Positions 33,449 through 41,618 of a stretch of 64,000 nt of DNA are shown here, piece after piece. The position numbers were made by a program, and so were the translations under genes. The DNA comes from Komagataeibacter medellinensis NBRC 3288. GTDB taxonomy: Bacteria > Pseudomonadota > Alphaproteobacteria > Acetobacterales > Acetobacteraceae. Each line of letters starts with the position of its first letter. The first letter of the stretch is position 1. Where the stretch lies: assembly GCF_000182745.2 (NCBI RefSeq), contig NC_016027.1, forward strand, positions 933,001-997,000. Reading direction: 5' to 3'. The notes beneath the pieces were generated by a model. That model searched no databases. It saw only the letters and a program-made list of their open reading frames with translations, and was not told where the DNA came from.

Positions 33449-33521
33449 GTGGTGAAGCTTTTTTCAAAAAGCTTCAGGGAATGCCACCTTGTTGAAAAAA
33501 GGCGGAACCCAGAAACTTTTA
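33449..33521 (+). repeat. Dispersed two-hairpin repeat, copy 1
   Basis: This ~73-bp element consists of a first hairpin (AAGCTTTTTTCAAAAAGCTT) and a second, imperfect one built from CCACCTTGTTGAAAAAAGGCGG. It ends in ACCCAGAAACTTTTA. The same layout with the same end sequence recurs at 45886-45958, and inverted at 54246-54321. It lies between the importer operon and a convergent gene. Function unknown; a bidirectional terminator or REP-like element is possible. Confidence 0.75.
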
Positions 33522-33542
33522 TTATTTCTTGTACACGCAACC

Positions 33543-34628
33543 TTACGGCGCGGCGGTCAGGCCATGATGCAGGATATCAGCCGAGATGTGGCGGGCGTAG
33601 CCGGCTGAATCCAGGCTATCGGGGAACTGGCCCAGCAGCTTGAGTTCATCTACATAGCGGGCGATCTGGACCTTCAGTTCATTGCCCACCGGGCTTATGC
33701 CCAGCACCTCGTGGCGCATCATCTGCAATACGGACTCCTGCGGCATGCCTGCAATCCGGCCATCAAGCAGGGTTGCGGCTTCCGCCATGTGGCCCGGCAG
33801 CCAGCGCGCCGCGTTGTACAGCGCAAGCACAAGGGCCACGGCAGCAGCAGGTGTCTGTTCCAGCAGATTGATCGATACGCCCAGGGCAAGGTTGGTGCGC
33901 CGGGCATACAGGCCGTTTATGCTGTTGACCAGTTCCACAAGCTCCAGCGCCGGATTGCCCATAAGCTGCCAGGCCAGCGGGTCGTGCAGGGCCACGGCAT
34001 CGACCGTTCCGGCCATGACCGCATCATCAATCTGGTCAGGTGGCAGGATGACCCAGTTGGGCGCGGTATCGGGGTTCAGGCCCTTGCGGCGCAAGATGAC
34101 GGAAAAGAACAGCCGGTCGGCCATATCCGCATTCAGCACGGCAATCCGGCGGCCTGCCAGATCCTCGATCTTGGCAATGCGCAGCCGTTTGCGCACCAGC
34201 AGGCGGAACGTGCCCGCCTGCAGCCCCATGACCAGTCGCACAGGCAGATCGGGATTGGCCTGATAGGCCTGCAGCCATGACAGGACAGGCGCCACTGCCG
34301 CCATGCTGCGCCCGGCCTGCAGATCGGCAATGGCGTCGCGCCCGGACATGACGCCGGGGCGCAGTTGTACGTTGAGATGGTACTGCAAAAGGAAATCCTG
34401 CCGCAACGCAATATTGTACAGGATGGAAGCCTGCGCGAATGCCCATGAGAGGGTCATGTCATGAGGTTCGCCATCCAGCAGCGCATCATCACGGCGGACA
34501 ATCCGCGCCTGCTGGCGGCTGACGACCCACTCCCCCCCCGCAAGCGCGCAGCCTGCGGCAGCCAGAAGCGGCAGGACCATGCGGCGCAGCATACGTGGGG
34601 GCCGGGTATGCGTGTTTTCATCGGCCAT
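33543..34628 (-). CDS. ABC transporter substrate-binding protein, NMT1/SsuA-like (orphan)
   Basis: This looks like a NitT/TauT-class periplasmic binding protein. The 361-aa product has a basic N-terminus, a hydrophobic segment with a possible lipobox (LAAAGC, about residues 22-27), and a binding-protein core. GRRIAVLNADMADRLFFSVILRRKGLNPD and DQIDDAVMAGTVDAVALHDPLAW match the family pattern. ATG 34628 has AAGGG upstream. No cognate permease or ATPase lies beside it, so the ligand (sulfonate, nitrate, thiamine precursor or other) cannot be told. Confidence 0.75.
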   Translation of the reverse strand: MADENTHTRPPRMLRRMVLPLLAAAGCALAGGEWVVSRQQARIVRRDDALLDGEPHDMTLSWAFAQASILYNIALRQDFLLQYHLNVQLRPGVMSGRDAIADLQAGRSMAAVAPVLSWLQAYQANPDLPVRLVMGLQAGTFRLLVRKRLRIAKIEDLAGRRIAVLNADMADRLFFSVILRRKGLNPDTAPNWVILPPDQIDDAVMAGTVDAVALHDPLAWQLMGNPALELVELVNSINGLYARRTNLALGVSINLLEQTPAAAVALVLALYNAARWLPGHMAEAATLLDGRIAGMPQESVLQMMRHEVLGISPVGNELKVQIARYVDELKLLGQFPDSLDSAGYARHISADILHHGLTAAP

Positions 34629-34720
34629 CTGGCTACCCTTTTCCCTGCGATGCGAAGGCGTTGCCGTGCGTCTGCCCGGCCTGCGGTCGCTTTTCCCCCT
34701 TTTTTAAAAAAAGTGCAAAA

Positions 34721-34738
34721 GGGGGGTTTACGCCCCCC
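34721..34738. repeat. GC hairpin of G6-TTTACG-C6 type
   Basis: GGGGGG at 34721-34726 pairs with CCCCCC at 34733-34738 around a TTTACG loop. It lies 33 bases before tRNA-Asn and is preceded by T and A runs. A second hairpin with the same GGGG..TACG-CCCC core lies at 35778-35800 on the far side of the AT-rich gap. It may be a terminator or a small dispersed palindrome. Confidence 0.45.
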
Positions 34739-34770
34739 CACGCCTATGGCTATAAGCTGCTCAACGCTGA

Positions 34771-34846
34771 TCCCGAATAGCTCAGTTGGTAGAGCAAGCG
34801 ACTGTTAATCGCTGGGTCGTAGGTTCGAGTCCTACTTCGGGAGCCA
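34771..34846 (+). tRNA. tRNA-Asn (anticodon GTT)
   Basis: The acceptor stem TCCCGAA/TTCGGGA is complete. The anticodon loop CTGTTAA has GTT at 34804-34806, the T loop GTTCGAGTC is present, and the CCA end is encoded at 34844-34846. All four arms can be drawn by eye. Confidence 0.97.
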
Positions 34847-35530
34847 CTTTTCCTTAAAAATTAGTGTCAAATCAGTAGGTTGCGAATTTCTCCAAATCTG
34901 AACCCACGATAGGCCGTGTCCTTTATGGGAATGTGCCGACACGTTCAGGGTCATCCCTCTTCCCATGAAGTGATTCCAGTCCGTCATAGAAGATTGGAAT
35001 GAACATACTGCCAATGGTCATCGTACCGGCACACCCTGCAGTTCCGGCTCCATTCATGTCTGGACCGAACAATTACTATCCATCATGTCCTGCCAGACAA
35101 TAATACAGTGTATAGAAAATTGGTGAAGCAATGATATAGGGGACTTTCAAATGGTTAGTTCACACAATACAGTTCATTATTCAGAATAAAGTATATAAAA
35201 ATTAATTTAATTTTCAATATTTACTAATTAAAATAAAAACATTTAATTAACAATTAGATGAAATTTGATTTTTATGTATCAGCCTGACACAAATGCACTG
35301 TATATATTAATAATTTTTTCTTCCAATTTCTTCCGAGTGGAAAATAGAGATCAAGCCAGTTTTGATTTTTTCTGTGCATGATAGGTCTATTTCCCGTGCT
35401 CGCTATAAATATCCATACGAGAGATCTTCCTACCGGGCCTGCAAACACTACATCGCCGGTCGGTTCTTCCTCTCCGACAGTACCATCATCGACAGAAGTG
35501 TTCTGATATACTTCGTCCAGCCCTGCCAGA

Positions 35531-35668
35531 CAGGCTGTCGGATTAGGAGCTAAAATGGATATTATTCATAAATTATGAAAACATATTTCTGTTCATTGTG
35601 TCGGAAATTCTATGATTTCCATAATTCAAGCAATGTTATTGCGTAAAAAATCCTAATCCGACAGCCTG
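35531..35668. repeat. MITE-like element with 18-bp perfect terminal inverted repeats
   Basis: CAGGCTGTCGGATTAGGA at 35531-35548 is the exact reverse complement of 35651-35668. The 102-bp interior is AT-rich, has no gene, and includes a smaller palindrome (GGAAAT, six bases, ATTTCC). Size and structure fit a miniature inverted-repeat transposable element. The GGCTGTCGGA-type end recalls IS5-group termini seen in acetic acid bacteria, which is only a resemblance. No clear target-site duplication was found. Confidence 0.55.
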
Positions 35669-35777
35669 CTAAATCTCATGGAGACTTTACGGGGGCCCAT
35701 TTCACTTCCCCCTTTTTGTCTCCACTTTAAAAGAAAAGTCTCCGTTTTTTATGTTTGGGAGTGATGGGATGACAAGA

Positions 35778-35800
35778 GTTTCGGGGGTACGCCCCGAAAC
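35778..35800. repeat. Perfect 9-bp hairpin (GTTTCGGGG stem)
   Basis: GTTTCGGGG at 35778-35786 pairs with CCCCGAAAC at 35792-35800 around GTACG. The core resembles the hairpin at 34721-34738. It lies 92 bases downstream of the stop of the minus-strand gene ending at 35892, so it could act as its terminator, although no T run follows on that strand. Confidence 0.45.
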
Positions 35801-35891
35801 CCTTGCCGGGCAACCTGAGCAGGCGCTGGCAAGACGCGCTCCACAGACATCATGCCAATCAGGCTAATCGTGTTGTCCCTGTCAGCATTTC

Positions 35892-37811
35892 TTACATACG
35901 ACTGTCCGGTCCATGGTCTTCCGTTATGATCCTGATCTTTGCCTGATGCCGGAGTTCGTAGTCACTTCGGGTCTCAAACGACAGCGCCATGGCCAAGGCC
36001 GCCACCCATCCGGCCAGCGTCCAGCCAAGAAAGACATTGACGATAAAAATGCTTCGCTTGCGCGTGGAGTCCCGGATGCAGGCAACCCCGAATGGCAGGA
36101 AATACAGACAGGTGCCAAAGACCGTGATGGCAAGGATGACCCCGCCCCCAAACAGGTTCAGGTGCGGTCGGGCCGCAGGTTTTGTAGCCGGAGATGGCGC
36201 ATCATTGCCGGCAGAATGAATATCGGGCGGCATTGCCACAGGCAGCAGGGCCTGCGCATCCGCATCCGACAGGAATCCGCTGGCCTGTGGCTGATGGGTC
36301 GTGCGCTGCCATGTGGCAATGGCCCCCCGCGTTGCTTCGCCATATACGCCATCGGCCTCGGTGCCTGCGGGCAGATAGCCCAATTCAACCAGCCTGCGCT
36401 GGAGTGCGATATGCGTATCAAGCGGGCGGCTGGATTCCTCAAGTGCCGCCCCTGTCAGTCGCTGGCGGTACTGCCGTGTCAGGCGGTCCATGGCTGCGGC
36501 ATAACATGCGACAGCCCCATCGGGCACGTCCTGATCGGCAGCACCGGGTTCTGGCAGGCCACAGCCGTGGTTTGCTGCGTTTTCATCCGCGATGACCTGC
36601 TGGCGCAGCGCCTTCCACCCGTCGCGGCCCACCTGCTGGCGCAGGGCATAGTACACTTGATCAAACAACAGTTCATGGCGGGCGGCGTCGCTATCATGGC
36701 ATAGCATGGCAGCAACACCGTTATGGTCTGGCGGTGGATCACAGGAAAAATCTGGCCCGTACTGGCCCGGCCCACTGTCCTTCCCATCCTGCGCGGTCAG
36801 GGTCAGGGGGACGGCTGCCGCCTGTTCTGGCGTGATATAGCCCTGTTTTTGCAGGAAAAATGCCAGTCCCTGCGGGAACGGCATGGGCCTGCGTTCCGCC
36901 GGAGTGCATTTCTTCTCGTCAGTCTGGCGCATGTCGCAGATAGAAATGCCGAACGTGGCATCCCTGCTGCTTTCGGCATGGGCCAGCATGTAATGCCAGC
37001 CCTGCGCGAACGCCCCAAGCTGGGCCTGTGTCGCCACATAATAGGCCAGAAAGCCATTCGGTTCCGACTGGCCACCATCCACCCATTCCTTGCGTGCCGC
37101 AGCCAGCCTGCCAGCCAGATAGGCACGATAGGCCGGGTCACGGGTTACGGTTGCAAGCTGACCGGCATGGTAACGTTGCAGGGTAATCGGGGCAAAGGAG
37201 CCAGCATAGGAAGCGAAGGTGTAAAAAAAGGACTGGTCCACCCCCTGTATTTCAACCGTGCCATCATGGGCTACGTCCACAATGGTGGGCATGCCATCGC
37301 TTTCACTCTGTTCCAGCGACGTTTCACGCCATGTCCCATCGGGCATCTGCCCGAAAATGGAGGAAAGCTCGCAGCAATGCGCCCCACCGGTATAAGCCGA
37401 TACAATCACCTGCGGCAGAGGAGAGGCTGCATCCAGTTGATAGAGCGACATTTCCATGTGCCCGTACCCGCTATTGGGCCCATAGGGCGAAAGCAGGAAG
37501 GTATGCGGGGCGGATCGCGGGTGGGACAGGTCCCGCACCACCAGTTGCGCCACAGAGCACGAGGCAGCGGCGTGCTGATCGGCAGGCTGCCACACCATGG
37601 CCATGCCACACTGGTGCGATAGCCTGACCTGGAGTGTCGCTTCAAGGCCGTGCGAAAGCGCCTTTACCTGCGAACGCTCACCCAGATTGGCATGAGCCAG
37701 CGGCGCGACCACCGGCACAGCGGCAGATGCGGGAGATGCGGCAGCCGAAAAGGCTATTGTCATAGCCAGTACAAGACCAGGACCAATACCGCTCCTGCCA
37801 GTTCCGTTCAT
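35892..37811 (-). CDS. Secreted peptidoglycan-binding protein fused to a superinfection-immunity-like membrane domain
   Basis: The 639-aa product has an N-terminal signal peptide (cleavage near ASA, about residue 30) and a long exported region of unknown fold. A Cys/Asp-rich segment (CYAAAMDRLTRQYRQRL, about 435-451) resembles LprI/DUF1311. A peptidoglycan-binding motif follows at about 465-525 (LQRRLVELGYLPAGTEADGVYG). The C-terminus has two membrane helices (about 554-579 and 587-612), and YFLPFGVACIRDSTRKRSIF plus VNVFLGWTLAGWVAAL fit the Imm_superinfect (PF14373) pattern. The domain order is unusual. The role is unknown; a wall-linked envelope protein is the cautious reading. Confidence 0.7.
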   Translation of the reverse strand: MNGTGRSGIGPGLVLAMTIAFSAAASPASAAVPVVAPLAHANLGERSQVKALSHGLEATLQVRLSHQCGMAMVWQPADQHAAASCSVAQLVVRDLSHPRSAPHTFLLSPYGPNSGYGHMEMSLYQLDAASPLPQVIVSAYTGGAHCCELSSIFGQMPDGTWRETSLEQSESDGMPTIVDVAHDGTVEIQGVDQSFFYTFASYAGSFAPITLQRYHAGQLATVTRDPAYRAYLAGRLAAARKEWVDGGQSEPNGFLAYYVATQAQLGAFAQGWHYMLAHAESSRDATFGISICDMRQTDEKKCTPAERRPMPFPQGLAFFLQKQGYITPEQAAAVPLTLTAQDGKDSGPGQYGPDFSCDPPPDHNGVAAMLCHDSDAARHELLFDQVYYALRQQVGRDGWKALRQQVIADENAANHGCGLPEPGAADQDVPDGAVACYAAAMDRLTRQYRQRLTGAALEESSRPLDTHIALQRRLVELGYLPAGTEADGVYGEATRGAIATWQRTTHQPQASGFLSDADAQALLPVAMPPDIHSAGNDAPSPATKPAARPHLNLFGGGVILAITVFGTCLYFLPFGVACIRDSTRKRSIFIVNVFLGWTLAGWVAALAMALSFETRSDYELRHQAKIRIITEDHGPDSRM

Positions 37812-37920
37812 TTTATCCCGCTCCGTATGATCACGCCCATATCAACTGCAACCTGAGCATCCGGGCTGAGAGCGCCCCACTGTAATGGACGGGCTTCCAT
37901 AAACATGCGGGCAGCCCGCG

Positions 37921-38418
37921 TTAATGAAAGTCCGCCCGGAATTTCGTGACGGCCGCCTGCGCGCAGGCTTCATCCTTTTCGCCACCCGGCGCACCGGATA
38001 CGCCAATGCCACCCAACACCACATTATCACCCACCCGGCGCAGGGCTACGCCACCGGGCACGAACAGGACTTCCGGTATGGTATTGAGTGCGCCGTTGGC
38101 GGGACCTGTCACCTTGGCGGCTATCAGGTCGCTGGTCGTATTCATATTGAATGCAAGCCCGTAGGCATAGGCCGTATAGGCTTTGCGATAGGAGACGGAC
38201 AGCGATTGCAACGGTACGCTGTCGCCCTTGATCACGGCCTGCTGATGGCCTGTCGTATCCACCACGCTGGCGGTAACTGAATAGCCTTGTGCCGCACAGG
38301 CGCGCACAGCTTCCTCCGCCAGATGCGCCGCCGTGATCCAGTCCAGCTTGGCTGTCATGATCACATGGCCCTGTGCGTGGGCCGCCGGCATCCACCCCAG
38401 CGCGCCAAGCAATGCCAT
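37921..38418 (-). CDS. GlcG/HbpS-family secreted protein
   Basis: The ~165-aa product belongs to the GlcG/HbpS (DUF336) family, small proteins often exported and in some cases heme-binding. ATG 38418 was chosen because it opens a signal peptide (MALLGALGWMPAAHAQG) with AGGA nearby; the frame runs on to 38511 without one. Family features are LAEEAVRACAAQGYSVTASVVD, the central KAYTAYAYG block and the C-terminal GGIGVSGAPGGEKDEACAQA. The gene is alone between two minus-strand genes. Confidence 0.82.
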   Translation of the reverse strand: MALLGALGWMPAAHAQGHVIMTAKLDWITAAHLAEEAVRACAAQGYSVTASVVDTTGHQQAVIKGDSVPLQSLSVSYRKAYTAYAYGLAFNMNTTSDLIAAKVTGPANGALNTIPEVLFVPGGVALRRVGDNVVLGGIGVSGAPGGEKDEACAQAAVTKFRADFH

Positions 38419-38826
38419 ATTCCTGATCGCCCTGCCCTCCTGATCCTGCTGCCGTGATGATGCGCGCGTGCACCCGCGTGCGACAACCCAAAAACACACA
38501 ACAGTACGCACCCGTATCCACGATACAGTCCGTCACGCCCCCCTGACGAGAATAGGAAAACCACACGGGCCATGACAGCATTGTGTACCCCGACAGGACA
38601 CGGAACATATCTTCTGCTGATGAAGAACGTCCGTTTCCTTCATTTTTGCATTGTCATAACGAATACAAAAAAAGAACAGAGTGGCGGCAACCATCGTGTA
38701 TGCTCAGGGCATGCTGGCGGATTTCGCGTTTGCTTCCCTCTTTCATGGTGCTGACCGTCATCTCCACGGCGCTGACCGGACCACTGTTCTGCCCGTTTGC
38801 CCCCATGCGGGCAGACCATCTTCCCC
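38419..38826. other. Gap between GlcG-like gene and MFS gene
   Basis: No gene is supported here; overlapping short frames at 38572-38840 have no ribosome binding site or family motif. A hairpin CTGCCCG (38789-38795) with CGGGCAG (38808-38814) lies just past the stop of the minus-strand MFS gene and may mark its transcript end. A promoter for the GlcG-like gene should lie near 38430-38560, but I cannot point to one. Confidence 0.4.
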
Positions 38827-40095
38827 CTAATCGGGGGTGATGTCATCCAGCCGGTCAAGGTGCCACAGGGTGGGGAACATCCGTATCCACCCGGCCGTGA
38901 TCAGCAGCGTGCCCACACCCCCCAGCAGCACCGCGCCAACGGGGCCGGCCAGGCCAGCCACCATGCCGCTCTCGAACTCACCCAACTGGTTGGATGAGCC
39001 GATGAACAGCATGTTCACTGCCGAGACACGCCCGCGCATGCTGTCGGGCGTGCGCAGTTGCACCAGCGCGCCCCGTACCACCACGCTCACTACATCCGCC
39101 GCCCCCAGTACCGCCAGCGCGATGATGGAAACCGCCATGGAGCGCGACAGGGCGAACACCACGGTCGCTACCCCGAATATCGCAACCGCCACGAACATAT
39201 GCCTGCCCGCATGACGGTTGAGCGGCTTCCAGATCAGGACAAGCGAGCACAGCACGGCCCCGATAGCGGGTGCGCCCCGCAAAAGCCCCAGCCCCAGCGG
39301 CCCGGCATGCAGGATGTCACTGGCATAGACCGGCAGCATGGCGGTGGCCCCACCAAGCAACACGGCAAACAGGTCAAGCGATATGGCGCCCAGCATGTCG
39401 GGCCGGGCACGCAGAAAGTGCATCACTTCCACAAACGTAGCCAGCGACAGCGGAACACGCGGTCGTGGCGCATGGACAAGGCGGATACGCAGGGTGCCCA
39501 TGCACGCACAGGCAAAGCCCGCGGCACAGACCAGATAGCACGTCCCCGCCCCCGCCCCGTACAGCAGGCCCCCCAGCGATGGCCCGGTCACCGCCGCTGC
39601 CTGAAATAGCGATGACGAGACAGCGGCCGCACGCGGAAAGACGTGGGCGGGCACCAGCGATGGCAGGAAGGTCTGCTGGCAGGGCATCTCGAACGCACGG
39701 GCCGCGCCAAACACCATGACCATGGTGTAGATCATCCACGGTGCGGTCCACTCCCCAAACGCCGCAACCGCCATGAACAGTGCCGAAAAGGCTTCAATGC
39801 ACTGGCATGTCATCGCGATCAGGCGACGGTTGAAATGGTCCGCCGCGTGGCCGGCAGGCAGCAGGAGCCCCGCCATAGGCAGGAACTGCGCCAGCCCCAC
39901 CAGTGCCAGCGCCGTGGTGCTATGGGTCAGCGCATAGATCTGCCACCCCACCGCCACGGCCTGCACGCAGCCCGAAAAAGACGATGCGGTACGCGCGCAC
40001 AGGAAAGCGACAAGCCCCGGATGGCGGTGCAGCGGTAACGAAGGCGCAGACAGACCAGCGTCATGCGCAGGCGATGGAGGGGGTGATGGGGGCAT
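38827..40095 (-). CDS. MFS transporter, EntS-like exporter family
   Basis: This inner-membrane major-facilitator protein of 422 aa has about twelve hydrophobic segments. It opens with FLCARTASSFSGCVQAVAVGWQIYALTHS, typical of the MFS_3 (PF05977) group that includes the enterobactin exporter EntS. DAVDVVSVVVRG-like and QLRTPDSMRGRVSAVNMLFIGSSNQLGEFESG motifs match the group. ATG 40095 has AGGGG upstream. It is divergent from csaA. The substrate is unknown; no siderophore genes lie nearby. Confidence 0.85.
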   Translation of the reverse strand: MPPSPPPSPAHDAGLSAPSLPLHRHPGLVAFLCARTASSFSGCVQAVAVGWQIYALTHSTTALALVGLAQFLPMAGLLLPAGHAADHFNRRLIAMTCQCIEAFSALFMAVAAFGEWTAPWMIYTMVMVFGAARAFEMPCQQTFLPSLVPAHVFPRAAAVSSSLFQAAAVTGPSLGGLLYGAGAGTCYLVCAAGFACACMGTLRIRLVHAPRPRVPLSLATFVEVMHFLRARPDMLGAISLDLFAVLLGGATAMLPVYASDILHAGPLGLGLLRGAPAIGAVLCSLVLIWKPLNRHAGRHMFVAVAIFGVATVVFALSRSMAVSIIALAVLGAADVVSVVVRGALVQLRTPDSMRGRVSAVNMLFIGSSNQLGEFESGMVAGLAGPVGAVLLGGVGTLLITAGWIRMFPTLWHLDRLDDITPD

Positions 40096-40203
40096 GGTCC
40101 CCTACCCTTACAGCAGCCACGCAATATCGCCTACGGGCCACACGTTTGAAAAAGTGTATTCCGCTGTTTGCAAATCCCCCCCGACACGGGCAAAAGCAGT
40201 GGG

Positions 40204-40569
40204 ATGAGAGACCCTGTAGAGCATGCCGCCGTGCCCGGCACGGAAGGGACCACACGGGACTGGCTCGATATCCGGGCCGGTACGGTGATCGACGCGCACC
40301 CCCTGCGCGAGACAACACCGCATACCTTCCGGCTGGCTATTGATTTTGGCCCCCATATCGGGGTCCGGTCCTCGGTGGTGCAGGTCAATCACCGTTATGT
40401 GCCCGCACGTCTGGTCGGTCGCCAGATCTGTGCGGTGATCAATGTCCCGCCACGCCAGGTCGGTTCCTTCCGTAGTGAAGTGCTGACACTGGGCATGCCC
40501 GACAGTAATGGCGAGGCCGTCCTTATCCGCCCCGACGGCCGCGTTCCCGATGGAGGAAGACTTTTCTGA
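40204..40569 (+). CDS. csaA: tRNA-binding chaperone-like protein CsaA
   Basis: CsaA is a small OB-fold (tRNA_bind domain) protein with reported export-chaperone and tRNA-binding activity. The 121-aa product from ATG 40204 has LDIRAGTVIDAHPL, the core IDFGPHIGVRSSVVQVNHRY, and LVGRQICAVINVPPRQVGSFRSEVLTLG. A TTG at 40168 is an alternative start with little support. Its stop and the gpt start share a base (TGATG), so the two are probably coupled. Confidence 0.9.
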   Translation: MRDPVEHAAVPGTEGTTRDWLDIRAGTVIDAHPLRETTPHTFRLAIDFGPHIGVRSSVVQVNHRYVPARLVGRQICAVINVPPRQVGSFRSEVLTLGMPDSNGEAVLIRPDGRVPDGGRLF

Positions 40570-41051
40570 TGGCTACAAGCTACGCAACCGTAACCTGGGA
40601 CCAGCTTCACCGCGATGCCCGCCAGTTGGCCAGCACGCTCATGACGCGTGGCCCCTTTAAGGGAATCGTGGCCATCACGCGCGGGGGCATGATCCCGGCT
40701 GCGATCATTGCCCGTGAACTGGACTGCCGCCTGATCGATACCATCTCCGTCGTGACCTATGACGAGGAAAAGATGGGCGAGCCAAGCGTGATCAAGAACG
40801 CCGACGCCGCAGGCGATGGCGAAGGCTTCCTGATCATTGATGACCTTGTGGATTCGGGTGTTACCGCCCAACTCGTGCGCAAGCTCATGCCCAAAGCGGT
40901 GTTCGCCTGCCTGTATGCCAAGCCCTCGGGCCGGCCGGTGACGGATATGTTCGTGGTTGAGGTACCGCAGGACACATGGGTGCTGTTTCCGTGGGATACC
41001 GCCCCCCTGTTCATTCCGCCGCTGGCCAGCAAACCCGCAGTCAAGGCCTGA
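40569..41051 (+). CDS. gpt: Xanthine-guanine phosphoribosyltransferase
   Basis: Gpt salvages guanine and xanthine to GMP and XMP using PRPP. The 160-aa product has the enterobacterial-type layout: GIVAITRGGMIPAAIIARELDC, the PRPP loop FLIIDDLVDSGVTA (about residues 87-100) and the C-terminal WVLFPWDTAP. It follows csaA by a one-base overlap. A strong terminator (41081-41133) closes the unit. Note the BMP importer at 28.7-33.4 kb, whose family also handles purines. Confidence 0.92.
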   Translation: MATSYATVTWDQLHRDARQLASTLMTRGPFKGIVAITRGGMIPAAIIARELDCRLIDTISVVTYDEEKMGEPSVIKNADAAGDGEGFLIIDDLVDSGVTAQLVRKLMPKAVFACLYAKPSGRPVTDMFVVEVPQDTWVLFPWDTAPLFIPPLASKPAVKA

Positions 41052-41080
41052 GCCTTTCCCCCTACACGACGTGTTGTTCA

Positions 41081-41133
41081 CCGCGCCCGTCCTCGCCGCT
41101 TGCTGCGGGGAGCATGGGCGCGGTATTTTTTTT
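41081..41133 (+). terminator. Rho-independent terminator after gpt
   Basis: CCGCGCCC (41081-41088) pairs with GGGCGCGG (41116-41123) around an internal smaller hairpin. TAT and a run of T to about 41133 follow. It is the clearest intrinsic terminator in the window. Confidence 0.85.
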
Positions 41134-41188
41134 GCAAGATTGTGCTTGCCAGAACAGCAGTTGCCCCATAGGTTCCCGCTCGTGGTCG

Positions 41189-41265
41189 CGGGGCGTGGCG
41201 CAGCCTGGTAGCGCGCGTGTTTTGGGTACACGAGGCCCCCGGTTCGAGTCCGGGCGCCCCGACCA
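41189..41265 (+). tRNA. tRNA-Pro (anticodon TGG)
   Basis: The acceptor CGGGGCG (41189-41195) pairs with CGCCCCG (41255-41261). The anticodon stem CGTGT/ACACG encloses TTTGGGT with TGG at 41223-41225. The T loop GTTCGAGTC and encoded CCA (41263-41265) are present. Confidence 0.97.
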
Positions 41266-41280
41266 TATCCAGGGAGACAG

Positions 41281-41592
41281 ATGAGTATGCGAGCCCGGAT
41301 TTACAGGCAATCAAAACCCGCTGGCCAGTCAGGCCAGACCATGACCCATACATGGGTGCTGGATTATGGGCAGAGCCGCCCTCGCCATGTCGATGCCCTG
41401 ATGGGCTGGACCGGCAGCGCGGATACCCAATCACAGCTTCGCCTACAGTTCCCCGATCAGGACAGCGCCGTGGCCTACGCCACGCATAACGGCATTGCCT
41501 TTGATATCGAGATCCCGGCGCCGCGCATCCGCCGCCCCAAGGCCTATGCCGACAATTTCCGGTACGACCGTATCCAGAACTGGACGCATTAA
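41281..41592 (+). CDS. NADH dehydrogenase accessory subunit, NDUFS4/ETC complex I type
   Basis: The 103-aa product matches the ETC complex I subunit region (PF04800) found in mitochondrial NDUFS4 and alphaproteobacterial homologues. ARIYRQSKPAGQSGQTMTHTWVLDY, MGWTGSADTQSQLRLQFPDQDSAVAYA and PKAYADNFRYDRIQNWTH are typical. AGGGAGA precedes ATG 41281. It lies between tRNA-Pro and tRNA-Arg and so stands apart from any nuo operon in this window. Confidence 0.88.
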   Translation: MSMRARIYRQSKPAGQSGQTMTHTWVLDYGQSRPRHVDALMGWTGSADTQSQLRLQFPDQDSAVAYATHNGIAFDIEIPAPRIRRPKAYADNFRYDRIQNWTH

Positions 41593-41618
41593 GCCCGATC
41601 TGGCACAAAAAAGGCTTC

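Larger units (their letters stand above)
34847..35891. other. AT-rich gene-poor stretch next to tRNA-Asn
   Basis: About 1 kb after tRNA-Asn holds no gene I can support, although it borders GC-rich genes. The part from about 35120 to 35340 is very AT-rich, with runs such as ATTAATTTAATTTT. A 63-codon frame at 35362-35553 is unlike its neighbours and ends inside the inverted-repeat element at 35531, so it was not called. The composition and tRNA position suggest an old insertion site or relic of foreign DNA. Confidence 0.6.

Noticed and set aside
35362-35553. 63-codon frame in the AT-rich stretch
   Set aside because: No ribosome binding site or family, it overlaps an inverted-repeat end, and composition matches the non-coding surroundings.
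38572-38840. Two small plus-strand frames between the GlcG-like and MFS genes
   Set aside because: No ribosome binding site, no motif, and they overlap each other and the end of the MFS gene.
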